DNA from: Plakobranchus ocellatus
Lineage: Eukaryota > Mollusca > Gastropoda > Plakobranchidae
Reading direction: 5' to 3'
NCBI GenBank assembly: GCA_019648995.1
Contig: BLXT01004584.1
Span: 700,662-732,110 of the forward strand
Length of the DNA stretch: 31,449 nucleotides
The notes under the pieces were generated by a model. That model was not told the origin of the DNA and made no database searches. It saw only the letters and a program-made list of their open reading frames with translations. Made by a program: the position numbers and the translations under genes. Numbering within the stretch: the first letter of the stretch is position 1; the number at the start of each line of letters is the position of its first letter. Positions 20,788-31,449 of the stretch are shown in pieces.

Positions 20788-20983
20788 ATTACGCCCGAAA
20801 GAAAATACTCTCGGATTTGGATACTCTAGGATTAAATTTTTTCATAAAACGCGCACAAGCGTAAGTTCAACGTAAGCTCGGGAGTAGACGAACACCGAAG
20901 TTGAACTTACGCTTGTGTGCGTTTTATGAAAAAATTTAATCCAAGAGTATTTTACTCCGAGAGTATTTTCTTTTGAGCGTAAT
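20788..20983. mobile_element. 84-bp-stem hairpin element
   Basis: Bases 20788-20871 are repeated inverted at 20900-20983 with about 76 of 84 positions matching, around a 28-base loop. Both ends begin ATTACGC. It ends exactly where homology between the two large arms stops. It may be a foldback MITE. No target duplication was confirmed. Confidence 0.8.
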
Positions 20984-22229
20984 TTTAGGCACGATTTATT
21001 TTATCTCTATGGGTATTTCCGATTTTAAAATTACAGTTTGGGAATATCCGCAGATTGGAGAGATGCAAGGAGGAAAAAAATTGTGAAAGTTGCTAAAATA
21101 ACTATAATAAATCTAGTTTGGTCATATTTTACCTAAAAAAAAAAGATAGAGAATTATGTTTTTGTTAATTATTACTACATCTAAGGACAAAGATCGAGAT
21201 TTTTGAATGATCGAGATTCGCAACATCATTTCTTTTAGATGTAATATTTTTGCTGTAATTGTTGGTTTCCTTTTCCTTCTTTTTTTAAAATTTTCTTCTC
21301 CACCTTTGATACATATGTTTAAAAAAAAAAAGAGAAAAAAAAAAAGTTTTGTGATTGTTTAAATGAACTTTTTTCAGCGCATAGTAAAAACCGCTTTTTA
21401 AATACAAATTCAGGACAATTCGACCGTAACGTAAAGGCTTTAATACATTATATTTTTTAAATTCTTTACATCCGATTGTTTTGTTTTCTCCTTCAAGGCA
21501 AGACCACTTTCCATAAAATTATTTTGCATGGGAACTGTCATAGTTAATAACAAGTAGGTCTACCGGTGCCAGTAGCCTATACTGGCGTTTTTATTTTTGG
21601 TATCAACCGCAAGTCTTGGTGCTATTTATAAGGGTTAGGTACTTATATTAATTTATAAATTTTTAAAGAGAATTTCTAAGAATGAAGCAATGCTTTTGCC
21701 CTTCTCCTATTTTTAAGATTAAAGTACCCCCGCCCTTCCTTTTTTTAAACCTCATTTTGTTATCTACTTTTGCCTTTTCCATGATTGACTTTTTCCTTTC
21801 TGGCTACAAATCTGTGAACTTTTTAAAATATCTTTATAATAACAAATTAGATATAAAGCCGATCCCATTAGATCAAATTTAAGAAATCAAGTTTTTAAAA
21901 TTTAGGTCATCAATATTTTTAACACTATCAATCAAATTCGATTAAAAAAATATCAAACTTAGCAGACTCAATGCACCTATTTAATGTTTTCTCTTCTAAG
22001 TCAATCTTTCTGTCAGTCTACCATCTCTGTGCTCCCTCAATTTTTAAGAATACGACACAATAAAAAACAAATATTACTCTAAACCTTCTACAAGCATATC
22101 ACACAATAAAACAAAATGTAAAGGAGTTAATTTCATTTTGACTTTTTATTGTTGTAGTCTCAATTCGATTAACATAAAATTTTAAAAAATCGTGCGGCTT
22201 TTCTTTTTGCTGAAGGCAAGTTTCCCAGC

Positions 22230-22285
<56 letters not shown>
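22230..22285. repeat. (GA)n microsatellite, right arm
   Basis: Mirror of the CT run in the left arm, but shorter. It is followed by a short GT run and a G-run (22320-22336). Confidence 0.95.
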
Positions 22286-22288
<3 letters not shown>

Positions 22289-22319
22289 TGAATGCGAGAG
22301 AGGCAGAGCGTGTGTGTGT

Positions 22320-22337
22320 GGGGGGGGGGGGGGGGGN
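22320..22337. other. Poly-G run with one unknown base
   Basis: Seventeen G followed by a single N at 22337, a base-calling limit at a homopolymer. Confidence 0.9.
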
Positions 22338-25300
22338 GGAAGCGAATACGAGAAACAAGGACTGCATCTGGATTGTTAAATTCGACCAAATGTCTCACAT
22401 GGAAAAATTCTCAAACAAATTTGCCAAAAATATTTCATATACAATCGTGTTTATTAAATACATACATGTATGAAGTTAATTAATTTTGTATCCATTTGTT
22501 CTCTAGAAAAAAAAATACCTGTGGAACTCACCACCTTGTTTTAACGAGTAAAAATCAAATTGATTTTTAAGCTATGGCAGCCATACATTGCATTCACCTC
22601 AATCTTTTACCACTATCAGTATGTTAACTCTTCTGTGTGCTAAAAATTTGTGTTATTAAACCAAAGTTGCTGTTTTTTTTTTCTCTCTGCCGTTTTCGTG
22701 AAACTGATGAAAACATGTATTTACAGGTAACCTTTTTTTAGGAAAATATTGAGAGCAGATCAACCATACAATTGATACATGTAAAAGGAACAAATAATTT
22801 ATTATGGTCACAATTCATGGACATGGCATTAAATGTTCATCAACTGCAGGGGATATCAAATCCTCATAATCATAGGAGATAAAATTATCAAATACATGTA
22901 GTCCCTTTCCTTCATGAGTTGAACTTAGACATTTTGGCACAAGACAGAGGTAACATGCATTAATCACAAATAATTTTTTTTTGTATGCACGCAATCAGAA
23001 AAATAAATAAAAGTGAAAACAAAGCTGCATGTTAAAAAAAAAAAATAGTTTTAGCCTAGTTGATAGGTATGACAATTTTTTCTAAACATCTAGTTTGACT
23101 TGATTGTAAGATACTATCTCAAATATCATATCTCTGGCCTAATAAAAAAATTCAGCATTTCAAACCCTCCCATAAAATGTTGTTTTTCCAACAAAACTGA
23201 TAATCTTCAGTTGCATGTTGAGTATCAAACCATCAATATAAGTTCAAATTCGGCATTGAATTTTAACTGGAATATTAAGCCTTTAAAGAAAAAAAAAAAA
23301 CGAAAACGTGATGCTTCAAATAAGTTTGTTTCATTTGCTAATTTTATTTTGGACTGAGTGAGCTCTTCACAAGCAACATCGAGGGCTTTTTTCATGTGTT
23401 TTTGCCCTATCCAACTTGAAAGATCAACAAACTACCACTGTAAAAGACCGCACTCAATGTTTTTTTTTGTTTTTACCGTTTTCACTAAACAAAATTTTTC
23501 TTTAAAACAATTTTTTTTTCTGTTTCAGGCGGTCAAGTCTGATCACACAAGCTTTACTAAAGTCTATTAAACTATGTGATGCGGAATATATGAATCATAA
23601 GTTATTCATTAAAATTTTTAAAGGGACTGTGTATTGCAGTATTGATATAATAAGGTTTATCTTGTTTCTTAATCAGTAAATAAGGTATCTCAGTGAAGTT
23701 TGATAACTTATCAAGTTGATTTATAATCTTAAGGAAATATCTATCCTCATTGAATAAAAGAGAGCTCCAACTTCTGACAAGTTTAATGCACTAAACACTT
23801 TAACACACTGTTTATGACAACAAAGAGTGAGGGTCAAATGGTAAAAGCACATGCACTTTGTAACAGTCTATTGCTGTATGTGATGCAAACTTTTCCTTTC
23901 CTTTTCCGGTAATGATTTCTTCAAAATGAATTGAATTGTCACCGTTTTGATAATAATCACTATGGCATGGTGGCACTTGACTTTAAGATATGCTGGTATC
24001 AATTTCGTGATTTTCAGCATTTCCTTTGCGTTTTGGAGAGAAAAAAAAATTGACTCCCATATTTTGTAACTATCAACATTGCATCAATTAGTGTCTCGAA
24101 TATCTAGTTTGTTCTTTATTTAAATGAACTTTATGTGTAAATCTGCATGCCTGGCTCAATTCAAATGTAAAACAAAAAGAAAATATCGTAATGTGAGAAA
24201 ATATCAAAAGACATTGAAATATTATATTTTTATATAGGCTGCCATCTCTTTTTTCTCTGCAAATGATTTATTTAAAGAAAAAATTCCTCGAATATTTAGG
24301 TCTTGATTTCCTCGAAAGCAGCCTTAGTTTTCACTATATTACCATACATATTTTAACAGGTTTTTATTGATATTGTGTTAAGTTTTCAAGTTTTTGTTGG
24401 GTTTTTTTTTTATTCGGGCAAAAAGATACCTTTACCTATATATAAAATTTGAAACATATAGATCTAAGGGAAAATACTCTTAAGATATCTTAAAATCCTT
24501 CTAATGCTCTCTAAAAAAACGCATCTCAGAAAGCACCAAATTCGAAAGGATTTGAGCTTCATATTAATACATTTGTACAAAGATAAATATTGTGAAAATT
24601 GCATATTGGCTCATTGATGTTTAAGATGTCTGTCAATACCATCACACAACGGATTTACTTGTAGGTCAATATTTTTTTTTTTCCATAACTTTTCCCCATT
24701 ACTTTGATATTGGTGAACTTGGTGAAAATTAAACATGCTTATTGCAAATGGTAATAAAAAAAAATGTGCTCAGGTGCTGCTCCCTCCCTAAACTGGCTTA
24801 TTACAAAAACCAAACTCTATATTGTTTAAATTGTTGTAAGATGTTACATCCTTGAATGCCTGTCTAAGCAGGTCTCTAGCTGTTATTTTCATTTCTATAT
24901 AAAGAGCGCAAACTATTTTAGTCTATTGAATCATTAATTATTTTGGGGGCATCTCACTTTTTTACCATAGTGATTTGTCTCAAAATCAGTACAAATGATT
25001 CACAACTCTGATGTCACACATCTGAAATCACCAGTATAATCTACAATTTCATATAATGAGATTTAAAATGTAAGTGGACAAGTCTGAATGATCAGAACTC
25101 ACATTTTGACAATTTAAACCATTGAATCAGCCCGAGCTTTTTTCTTTTTTTGTGTGTTGAAAGATTTGCAATTGTGAAAATAGGATGCAGCTAAGTTGAT
25201 TCTGAGCGAAGATATGGGTAATTAAAAAAAATCCACACACATTTAATTACATTAAAGAGGGAGTAAAGAACTTAAAATTCTTATTCCCAAAAGTGTTATG

Positions 25301-27009
25301 TGTAACATGTGACTCGTGAGGAATAATCTCAAGACATACATTTTATGACAAGATCCAAGCATTAGCAAAAAAAATTTTTTTCAGAGAAAAAAATTTAGTA
25401 ACAATTCTTCTGTCTGAAAATAACAGCATTAGTTTTAGCAAATTATAGCAATATATAATTTTCTCAAAAAACTATTATGAAGTCTCGAAACAAAACTAAG
25501 GTGTTAAGCACTTTGTATCGACATTGTAAGAGTAGTCATTGTTTATATATTAATTTTCCTCACTCAGCAATATAGAGTCGTTTTCCAATAAATTGCATAA
25601 GAGCTGAAGACTTTCAGATCTGCCTCCCTCTCGATTTCCAACTAAGTTTCTTTTTTCCTTCTGCTATTGTGGTATCAATGCAGTTGTTCTGAAAGTGTCT
25701 AGACACAGCTGAGGCTCAGAGAAAAGTCCCTGTAAAACCTAAATAAAAAAAGAATAAGAAAAATACTTTGAAATTAAGAATTTACAGTGTTTCATATTTC
25801 AATGTTCTGTTAGCTTTTAGCAGAGAAAGAGACATCCTGTGTCATATAAGAAATCTGGAAAAATGGTAAATAAACTAAAACTGGAAATGTTACAGAATGT
25901 ATTTGGAAAAATCTGGTTACCAGTTGAAAAGAAACATAATTGACTCGAAGTTTCAAATATTTCAGAGAAAGTTCAAATTTAAAGTATAAAAACTTTGTTT
26001 TAATGTGGCAAGATCATATGAATTAATTAAAGCATATTTAAAACTAGGAATCATTAGCAGTCAAAAGAAATTGCAAAAGCTCACATTAAAAGAAGCAAAC
26101 AGAAAATGAAAGAGATGTCTATTACAAAGTAGCGAGGGTTTCTTTATCATGCTACAAAATTAAAAATGTATGACATTCGAAAAGAATACAAACCTCCATA
26201 AGATTTTAAACATATCAAACGTTTACTTATTTATAGATTTGCATTTTGCTCTGAAATTGAATAGGGATCATTCCGAGCTTGATAATTTATTTTGCAGCCT
26301 TAAAAAAACTTTTCTTAAAATCTGAAAGAGGCTAAATGGGTGTAATCTGTTTAAAGAAATATATTTTGAAATCAGCTTTATGTTGATAATTTGCCAGATA
26401 AAGTTCTATCCCAAACCTTATGTCTTTCTAAAAAAAAATTATATGTATGATTGTGTAATTGACTCAATTATTACAGATTCATTCAAAGCTGCATTGCTTC
26501 AAATCACTGGATCTAGATTAATTTTGGTCTCTCAATTTTTGCAAAATTTGTCCATTGGAAAATTATATTGAAGTCTCTTTCAGTGTTTTTCTGGGTCCAG
26601 AAAACATTGAAAAGGGACATTGATTTGTATTATCTGATTTAAGAAGGACTATGTAAAAGGAATGAAAAGTTTTGTTCCTAATTAAATGTAATCACAATTA
26701 CTCATGGTAGGAATGATTGCAGTGTAGACAACACAAAGCCATAGACACATCCTATGGCAAACATCTTATGGAGTCTCCTGTAATTAAGGGAAAAAATGAA
26801 TTTGTTTATGTGTTGTCTATTTTTAGAGACCAACACTACTTTATATGGTAGGTTCAATTAATACCCTAACTAAGGCTGAATCTCCCAGAAAAATAACAAA
26901 AATAAAAAAATCAATCGATACTCTAAAATCTCATAACACCAAAAATGGCCAAACTGAAATGATTGGTTAAGCCAAAAAAAGAATATTTTAGCCAAAATGC
27001 TATTATACT

Positions 27010-27290
27010 GGTGCCGATTTTATGAGAGCAAGATACTCGGGAGTATCTATTATTTCAGGCGCAGTTTCCCCGGACGCTGGAGTAAATTTTTTAATGCCGA
27101 TTTTATGAGTCGCAGGCGCAGCATTTATTGGGCGTATCTCGCCCAAAAATTTGAACTAATTCCGGGCGTACATTCACTTAAGCCAGCGCAAATGCCTCAT
27201 AATTCTGAATCCAAATGGTTGCCATTTCGTCGAATCAAAATTAAGGAACACTTGCATCAACATTTATTTTTATTTACTGGATAATCTAAA
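27010..27290. other. GC-richer block abutting the right arm
   Basis: Composition changes sharply at the outer end of the arm. A 15-mer, TGCCGATTTTATGAG, occurs at 27012-27026 and again at 27095-27109. A small perfect stem AGATACTC/GAGTATCT lies near 27033-27050. The 95-codon plus-strand frame across it (26997-27284) has no recognisable motif. It might be a mobile element whose ends I could not define. Confidence 0.4.
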
Positions 27291-27615
27291 AGTATTTTAC
27301 TTTGCCTAATTTAACTTCTCTACGTAACGGTGCCGAGGAGATCTTTTAAAAATCTGGTATCGATGACATCCAGTGGCGGTAAGTTTAGTAGATCTAGCCT
27401 ACCCAACTTGCACTGAAGTTAGGCCTCGTGGCATCTTCCAAAACACAAAAGTGTAAGAATCTGTCTCAAACCCAGAGACTGTCTCACAGTTTTTCAGCGG
27501 AAACTTCGATCTTTCTAGATAACAACATCTCTAGAATAATTTCTAACCTTACAGAATATCAATGAATTTAGCCTAAACCTAGTCGATATTATTTTACTGG
27601 CTTTCGGCGCCAACT
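27291..27615. other. Non-coding
   Basis: No feature beyond scattered AGATCTAG motifs. Confidence 0.5.
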
Positions 27616-27720
27616 CTAGATAGCCAGAATCTATATCTAGAATTAGATCTTCTAGATCTTGAAATCTTAATCTAGGGCTAGAATCAAGATCTAGATCCAA
27701 ATCTAGACTTCTGGATCTTG
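27616..27720. repeat. Degenerate TAGATC repeat cluster
   Basis: Many TCTAGA, AGATCT and TAGATC words in about 100 bases, irregularly spaced. A minus-strand open frame here (27700-27515) is Asp/Leu-rich simply because of the repeat. Confidence 0.8.
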
Positions 27721-27900
27721 AGAGATTGAAGATGGGCTAATAAAAATTAAAACTTTGAAACATTTAATTTAATCGATGTACCTCAACGAATATCTGTGGA
27801 TGAACAGTACGAAAATACACTTAAATCATAGAAGTACACAAGGCTAATTTTGTAATAATAAATAATTTATAATAAAGTTAATGATATAAAGAATATATCT

Positions 27901-27953
27901 TGTCTTTTCTCCAACCTTAGATCTGAAATCAAAGATTGTTTGGAGAAAAGACA
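27901..27953. repeat. Small perfect hairpin
   Basis: TGTCTTTTCTCCAA at 27901-27914 pairs perfectly with 27940-27953 around a 25-base loop. Weak pairing continues outside. The function is unknown. Confidence 0.75.
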
Positions 27954-28926
27954 GAATATAATCTTTATACGAGAACAATTTAGCTGGGAAAAGAATGGCA
28001 AAAGCTACTTTGTGGTTCAAGATATGAAAAATTAAATCTCTTCATGGAGAGATAAAGCAGAGTTTACCTCAAAAACATTACAATGATAAACTTCATCTTT
28101 GCTTTCGAAAGACTACCGCTAAAGAGGACCTCGAAATAAAAGATTAAAACTCATTTGGATCTTTAAACCATTTAGATATAGGCCTAAGGAACATTAATAT
28201 AGAAAGTGTTAAAATATTTTTAAAAATTCAAATACGGAGCCATTCCATGAAATGTCAACTAGTAGCTTAAAAAATTAAAATTGATCACAGAAACTGAAAA
28301 CTTGTTTTTTTCATATGACGATGTTTATCAACACACTGGTACCAAAATAAAATGAAAGAAAGCTGCACAAAATATTTGATTGGCTTGCATTTGCAAGGAT
28401 TGATTTTTGTAAGAACAGACATGTATTTTTTAATGTAACTTTCAGGATACTGAATGTACATTAAGAGACCAGAAAATAGCTCATTTCTTTTATTTCATGC
28501 TTCTTTAGGATATGCTTCATTTTTTAAAAAATCATGCATTGTGTAACAACTTCGGCGATATACAAAAATGGGAAAAATTAACATAGCTCTGAATGCCATG
28601 TAACACACGTAACGTTTAAACCATGTTACTTTCCTTATTTAATAACAACTGAATCTTTATTCTCCAAAGTGTGACATTTTTAATGCCTATACACTATACA
28701 TTAAAATCAAGAAAATGGCTTCAACTAATTTTCTTAAATCTTTTTTTGCTTACAAAAACTTTGATCGTTTTGTATGTTCGTTTCCTGAAAACTTTTCTCA
28801 TCACAGTCTTGTACATTTCCACCCACATCAAAACTTCTCATTTTCCCAGCATTAACTTCTTGAAAGTGTTTTTCAAGGGAAAGTGGGTAGGCTGTCGATA
28901 ATAGCTTTGAAATAGGCTTGACTTGA
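27954..28926. other. AT-rich non-coding
   Basis: No gene seen. Open frames near 28671-28934 on both strands lack any recognisable motif. Confidence 0.5.
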
Positions 28927-29221
28927 TGTAACAAACACTAGACTTAGGGCTTGCTATTGAACGCACGTCAACTCGAGAATTCTAGAAAGACCCAGTTTAG
29001 GGAAGTTTATTTATGCAAAGCGAACGAGAGTTCATTACGTAAATGAAGGTGACTCATGTTCTATTTTTAGCCCAAGGATTTCCCTAATGTCTTTTCAAAC
29101 ACTGCTTTTTTGTTATTTTAGGATTATGATGTAATGTTCTAGATCTATATTTTCGAACATTCTACGCTTGCATTATGGGATAGATTTCCAGAAATTTGTA
29201 GAGTTTTCTTTTGAAAAAAAG

Positions 29222-29228
29222 TATAAAT
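29222..29228 (+). promoter_or_regulatory. TATA box of the LTR promoter
   Basis: TATAAAT in a GTATAAATACC context, about 240 bases before the AATAAA. Transcription would be expected to start about 30 bases downstream, at the beginning of the 31-bp repeats. Confidence 0.65.
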
Positions 29229-29253
29229 ACCGAGAGAAGATTGGTGAAAGTAT

Positions 29254-29353
29254 CACACAGAGTAGGCAGGGAGTTCATAGAGAACACACAGAGTACTCAG
29301 AGCGTTCATAGAGATCACACAGAGTACGCAGAGAGTTCACAGAGATCACAGAT
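29254..29353 (+). repeat. 31-bp tandem repeat in the LTR
   Basis: Three units starting CACACAGAGTA at 29254, 29285 and 29316, plus the start of a fourth at 29347, with strict 31-base spacing. They lie just downstream of the TATA box. Confidence 0.9.
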
Positions 29354-29457
29354 ATATCAATGTATAACGATTACGCAGATTCATACAGCTAGATCTAGTT
29401 TTTTTTTACCGACGGCCTATGTGAACATCGTCTGATTTGATTTCCTGCTTATGAATT

Positions 29458-29463
29458 AATAAA
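29458..29463 (+). terminator. Polyadenylation signal of the LTR
   Basis: AATAAA within the LTR, followed by a T-rich stretch. Confidence 0.6.
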
Positions 29464-29593
29464 CTCTTTTTTTTAAGTTTTCCCACGATCTCCAGCGTTG
29501 CATTATTTTCAACTAGATCTATATCGATTTAAAGAACTCAACGTCCCACATCAGAGGTATTATTACCTTTTATTTCTGGTGTTCGTGACACAT

Positions 29594-29611
29594 TGGCGAC
29601 CCCGACGAGAT
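29594..29611 (+). promoter_or_regulatory. Primer binding site
   Basis: TGGCGACCCCGACGAGAT, three bases after the LTR end. The leading TGG is complementary to the CCA end of a tRNA, which would prime minus-strand synthesis. I cannot name the tRNA with certainty. Confidence 0.75.
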
Positions 29612-29658
29612 AGCTGATCGGAAAGTGAGATCTTGTGTTAGATCTAGAAATATCGGCG

Positions 29659-30849
29659 ATGGCTATGATGGAGGAAATTGTCAAGAAAGCGGACCTGTTG
29701 GGATATCGAGGTGAGAAGAGAGAGGAATATTCGAAACAGGAGTTTGAGCTTCTCGAGGAACGTCAGGCAAGAGAAAAGAAGCAAGAAGCTGAACTTCAGG
29801 AAAGAAGGGAAAAAGCTAATCGCAAGGAAAGGTTGGAGTTGGAGAAGATGAAACTAGATGCGGAGATGAAGCTGTTACAGGCAAAAATTGAGGCTGGGAT
29901 AATCAAGAACGAACCTGAGCAGCAGCGCGAGGTCGAGCGACGCAGGGGCCAAACACCCGAAACTGCCAAACTCTCAAGATGGAAGGGATGACCTGACATT
30001 TGGCTGACAAGGTTTGAGAGATTTGCGGAAAGTAACGGCTGATCCAGGGAAAGATGGTCATCATCGCTTTGTGCGCAGCTAACCGGACGTGCCTTGGATT
30101 GCCATGGGCAGCTTCCGGCTGAGCAGGCAAAGGACTATGACAAGGTAAAAGAGGCTCTAATGAAGAGGTATGACCTGACGGAGGATGGTTATCGTCGCAA
30201 GTTTCGAACATGCAAACCAGCAGAAGGTGAGAGCCCTGATATGTTTATAGTAGGCACTGTAACGTACTTGGACAGATGGATTGAGCTTTCTAAGACGGAT
30301 AAGTCATATGAAAAATTAAAGGACTTGATAGTGCGAGAACAGTTCATGAATGCATGTACAGAAGATCTAGCTACGAGTTTGCGTGAGAAAGACCTACCTA
30401 CACTTGAAAGAGTTGCAAAGGAGGCAGATTTGTTTCTAAAGGCCAGAAATAGGAGGTTGTGTGATCAACCTCGCAAAGTGTTTCAGGGTAATGCTCGGCC
30501 TCGAATTGACTCTGTGCGGCCGCTTGAACCGGGCGTGGCTGACCAAAGGTCGTGCTTCAAGTGCAAGAAGACCGGACATATCGCTCGGTACTGCACAACT
30601 GTGGATAGTATCACGAAGAAGGCTGGTGCGGGAGTGGTAGTGAAGACGACTGAGGTGAATACAGCTGAAGTGAGGAAACCTGCGGAGGGCCCCACGATGG
30701 AGGTGATGAACGATCTTCAGAGCGAGGTGGAAGATGGTATGCTGAAGCTGGCCAGTGGGAAGTCTGAACCTGTGATGACGACCTGTGCTGCTCTGAGAGA
30801 TCCGGAGTCTTGTTTTGCCTGTCTTAAAGGGAGAGATAGGCGGTCATGA
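29659..30849 (+). pseudogene. gag of Gmr1-like element
   Basis: Gag would assemble the particle. The ATG at 29659 starts MAMMEEIVKKADLLGY, about 65 bases after the primer binding site. Residues 20-85 are very rich in Glu, Lys and Arg and form a predicted coiled coil. A helical capsid domain follows, including a FERFAESNG segment and YDKVKEALMKRYDLTEDGYR near 30139-30195. A single CCHC knuckle lies at 30553-30594 (CFKCKKTGHIARYC). Two in-frame TGA codons, 29989-29991 and 30040-30042, interrupt the frame; the second sits where Trp is usual. After that the frame is open to TGA at 30847-30849. A GTG-started reading from 29635 is possible but ATG is preferred. The last 53 bases overlap pol. Confidence 0.8.
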
Positions 30850-31449
30850 AGTCGATGTGATGCGCGACACTGGCTGCGAAGGTATCGTGGTGAGGAAACA
30901 ACTGGTCGACGCGAGTCAACTGACTGGTGAGTGCTGTCTACTGCTGAGGATAGACAACACTCCGCTGTTGGCTGAGAAGGCAGTCGTCAGCTTGAGGACG
31001 CCTTTCCTTAGTGGAGAAGTGAAGGCGTTGTGCATCCCGGACGCCATCTGTGATGTTATCGTTGGGTATGTGGAAGGAGCTAGGAGCCCGGAGGACCCCG
31101 ACATGTCTATGATGGTGGGTGCGGCGACGACCTGGGCGCAAATGAAGCGCGAAGCGGTAACCAAGCCGTTGCAGGGTCCTGATATAGAGAGGCACGTAGG
31201 AGTTGATCGCGAGCAGTTGGTCAAACTCCAGCAAGAGGATCTAAGAATAATGGCACTGGTGGATGCTGAAAGAACTTCGCGGAGAGGAGGGAAAATCGTT
31301 TCCTTTGATAAGGCGAGGGGCATCGTGTACCGGCGGTACCAGGATCGTGGACGTAATGTAGATGTAAAGCAGGTGGTGCTACCCAAGCCGCTACGGGAAT
31401 ATGTGATGTCGGTAGCCCACGATTCTATTACTGGAGCGCATCTTGGGAT
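30797..31449 (+). CDS. pol of Gmr1-like element: protease then integrase start
   Basis: This frame is +1 relative to gag, open from just after a TGA at 30794-30796 to the window edge, so it is incomplete at the 3' end. The retropepsin active site is in VMRDTGCEGIVV (DTG at 30866-30874), and the C-terminal part of the fold includes CDVIVGYVEGAR near 31050-31084. A linker of about 80 codons leads into GIVYRRYQDRG and VVLPKPLREYVMSVAHDS, followed by ITGAHLG. This is the N-terminal His-His part of the integrase zinc-binding module (His codons at 31418-31420 and 31439-31441); the two Cys lie outside. No reverse transcriptase motifs occur between protease and integrase. Expression would need a +1 shift from gag, or the offset is a mutation. 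Confidence 0.8.

Larger units (their letters stand above)
20984..27009 (-). repeat. Right arm of giant inverted repeat
   Basis: Reverse complement of 12909-18799. Both exon-like segments of the left arm are damaged here, by a 7-base deletion near 26740 and by loss of the acceptor AG near 24160. The left-only insertion at 14909-15057 is absent. No intact open frame of interest remains. Confidence 0.9.
28927..29590 (+). repeat. 5' LTR
   Basis: Starts TGTAACAAACACTAGA and ends TCTGGTGTTCGTGACA, an imperfect inverted pair (13 of 16) with TG...CA ends. It contains a TATA box at 29222-29228 and AATAAA at 29458-29463. The end is two bases before the primer binding site. The left end rests on the inverted-repeat match only; the 3' LTR is outside the window. 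Confidence 0.7.
28927..31449 (+). mobile_element. Gmr1-like Gypsy element, 5' part
   Basis: An LTR, primer binding site, gag and the first part of pol run in order on the plus strand and leave the window at 31449. The protease is followed directly by the start of integrase, an order seen in Gmr1-like Ty3/Gypsy elements rather than the usual protease-RT order. The coding part is GC-richer and much less decayed than the minus-strand element, suggesting a younger insertion, though gag carries two stops. Confidence 0.8.

Noticed and set aside
23358-23570. Plus-strand 70-codon frame in the right arm
   Set aside because: Not matched by an open frame in the left arm and driven by T-runs.
29254-29353. 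CRISPR-like array
   Set aside because: The units are directly adjacent tandem repeats with no variable spacers, in a eukaryotic LTR.
30916-31386. Minus-strand open frame of 156 codons
   Set aside because: Antisense shadow of the protease/integrase frame.
1-31449. tRNA, rRNA or other structured RNA genes
   Set aside because: I looked for cloverleaf-like and conserved rRNA segments and saw none; a covariance-model scan would be needed to exclude short ones.

Overview
The window is AT-rich eukaryotic DNA with very little protein-coding content. Its recognisable genes belong to LTR retrotransposons of the Ty3/Gypsy type; there is no operon, bacterial promoter or prokaryotic gene set. The retroelement families and the many short AGATCTAG-rich patches would fit a marine invertebrate, perhaps a gastropod mollusc, but that assignment is a weak inference.

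Layout. Positions 1-3428 hold a badly decayed plus-strand Gypsy pol relic (about 440-1695), then non-coding DNA with microsatellites. Positions 3429-9457 hold a longer minus-strand Gypsy element: a gag with a CCHC knuckle, a candidate -1 frameshift site, protease, reverse transcriptase, RNase H, integrase and a C-terminal tail, a polypurine tract and LTR-like sequence. It is broken by several stops, frameshifts and deletions. Related LTR-like copies at 8995-9457 and 10710-11170 face each other, and the copy at 3429-3892 has one segment inverted.

Positions 12909-27009 are dominated by one structure: a very large diverged inverted repeat. The left arm (about 12909-18799) is matched by the reverse complement of the right arm (about 20984-27009), roughly 85-90 percent identical by eye in the stretches compared. 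The 2.2 kb spacer contains a poly-C/N assembly gap, a PIF/Harbinger-like MITE and, exactly at the inner edge of the right arm, an 84-bp-stem hairpin. The left arm carries two possible host exons that are damaged in the right arm.

Positions 27010-28926 are non-coding with repeats. From 28927 to the end lies the 5' part of a second Gypsy-type element on the plus strand: LTR, primer binding site, gag with coiled coil and CCHC knuckle, protease, then directly the N-terminal zinc-binding part of integrase with no reverse transcriptase in between. That order is the one known for Gmr1-like elements. Retroelement genes here make capsid and polyprotein for their own copying; nothing in the window forms a host pathway.
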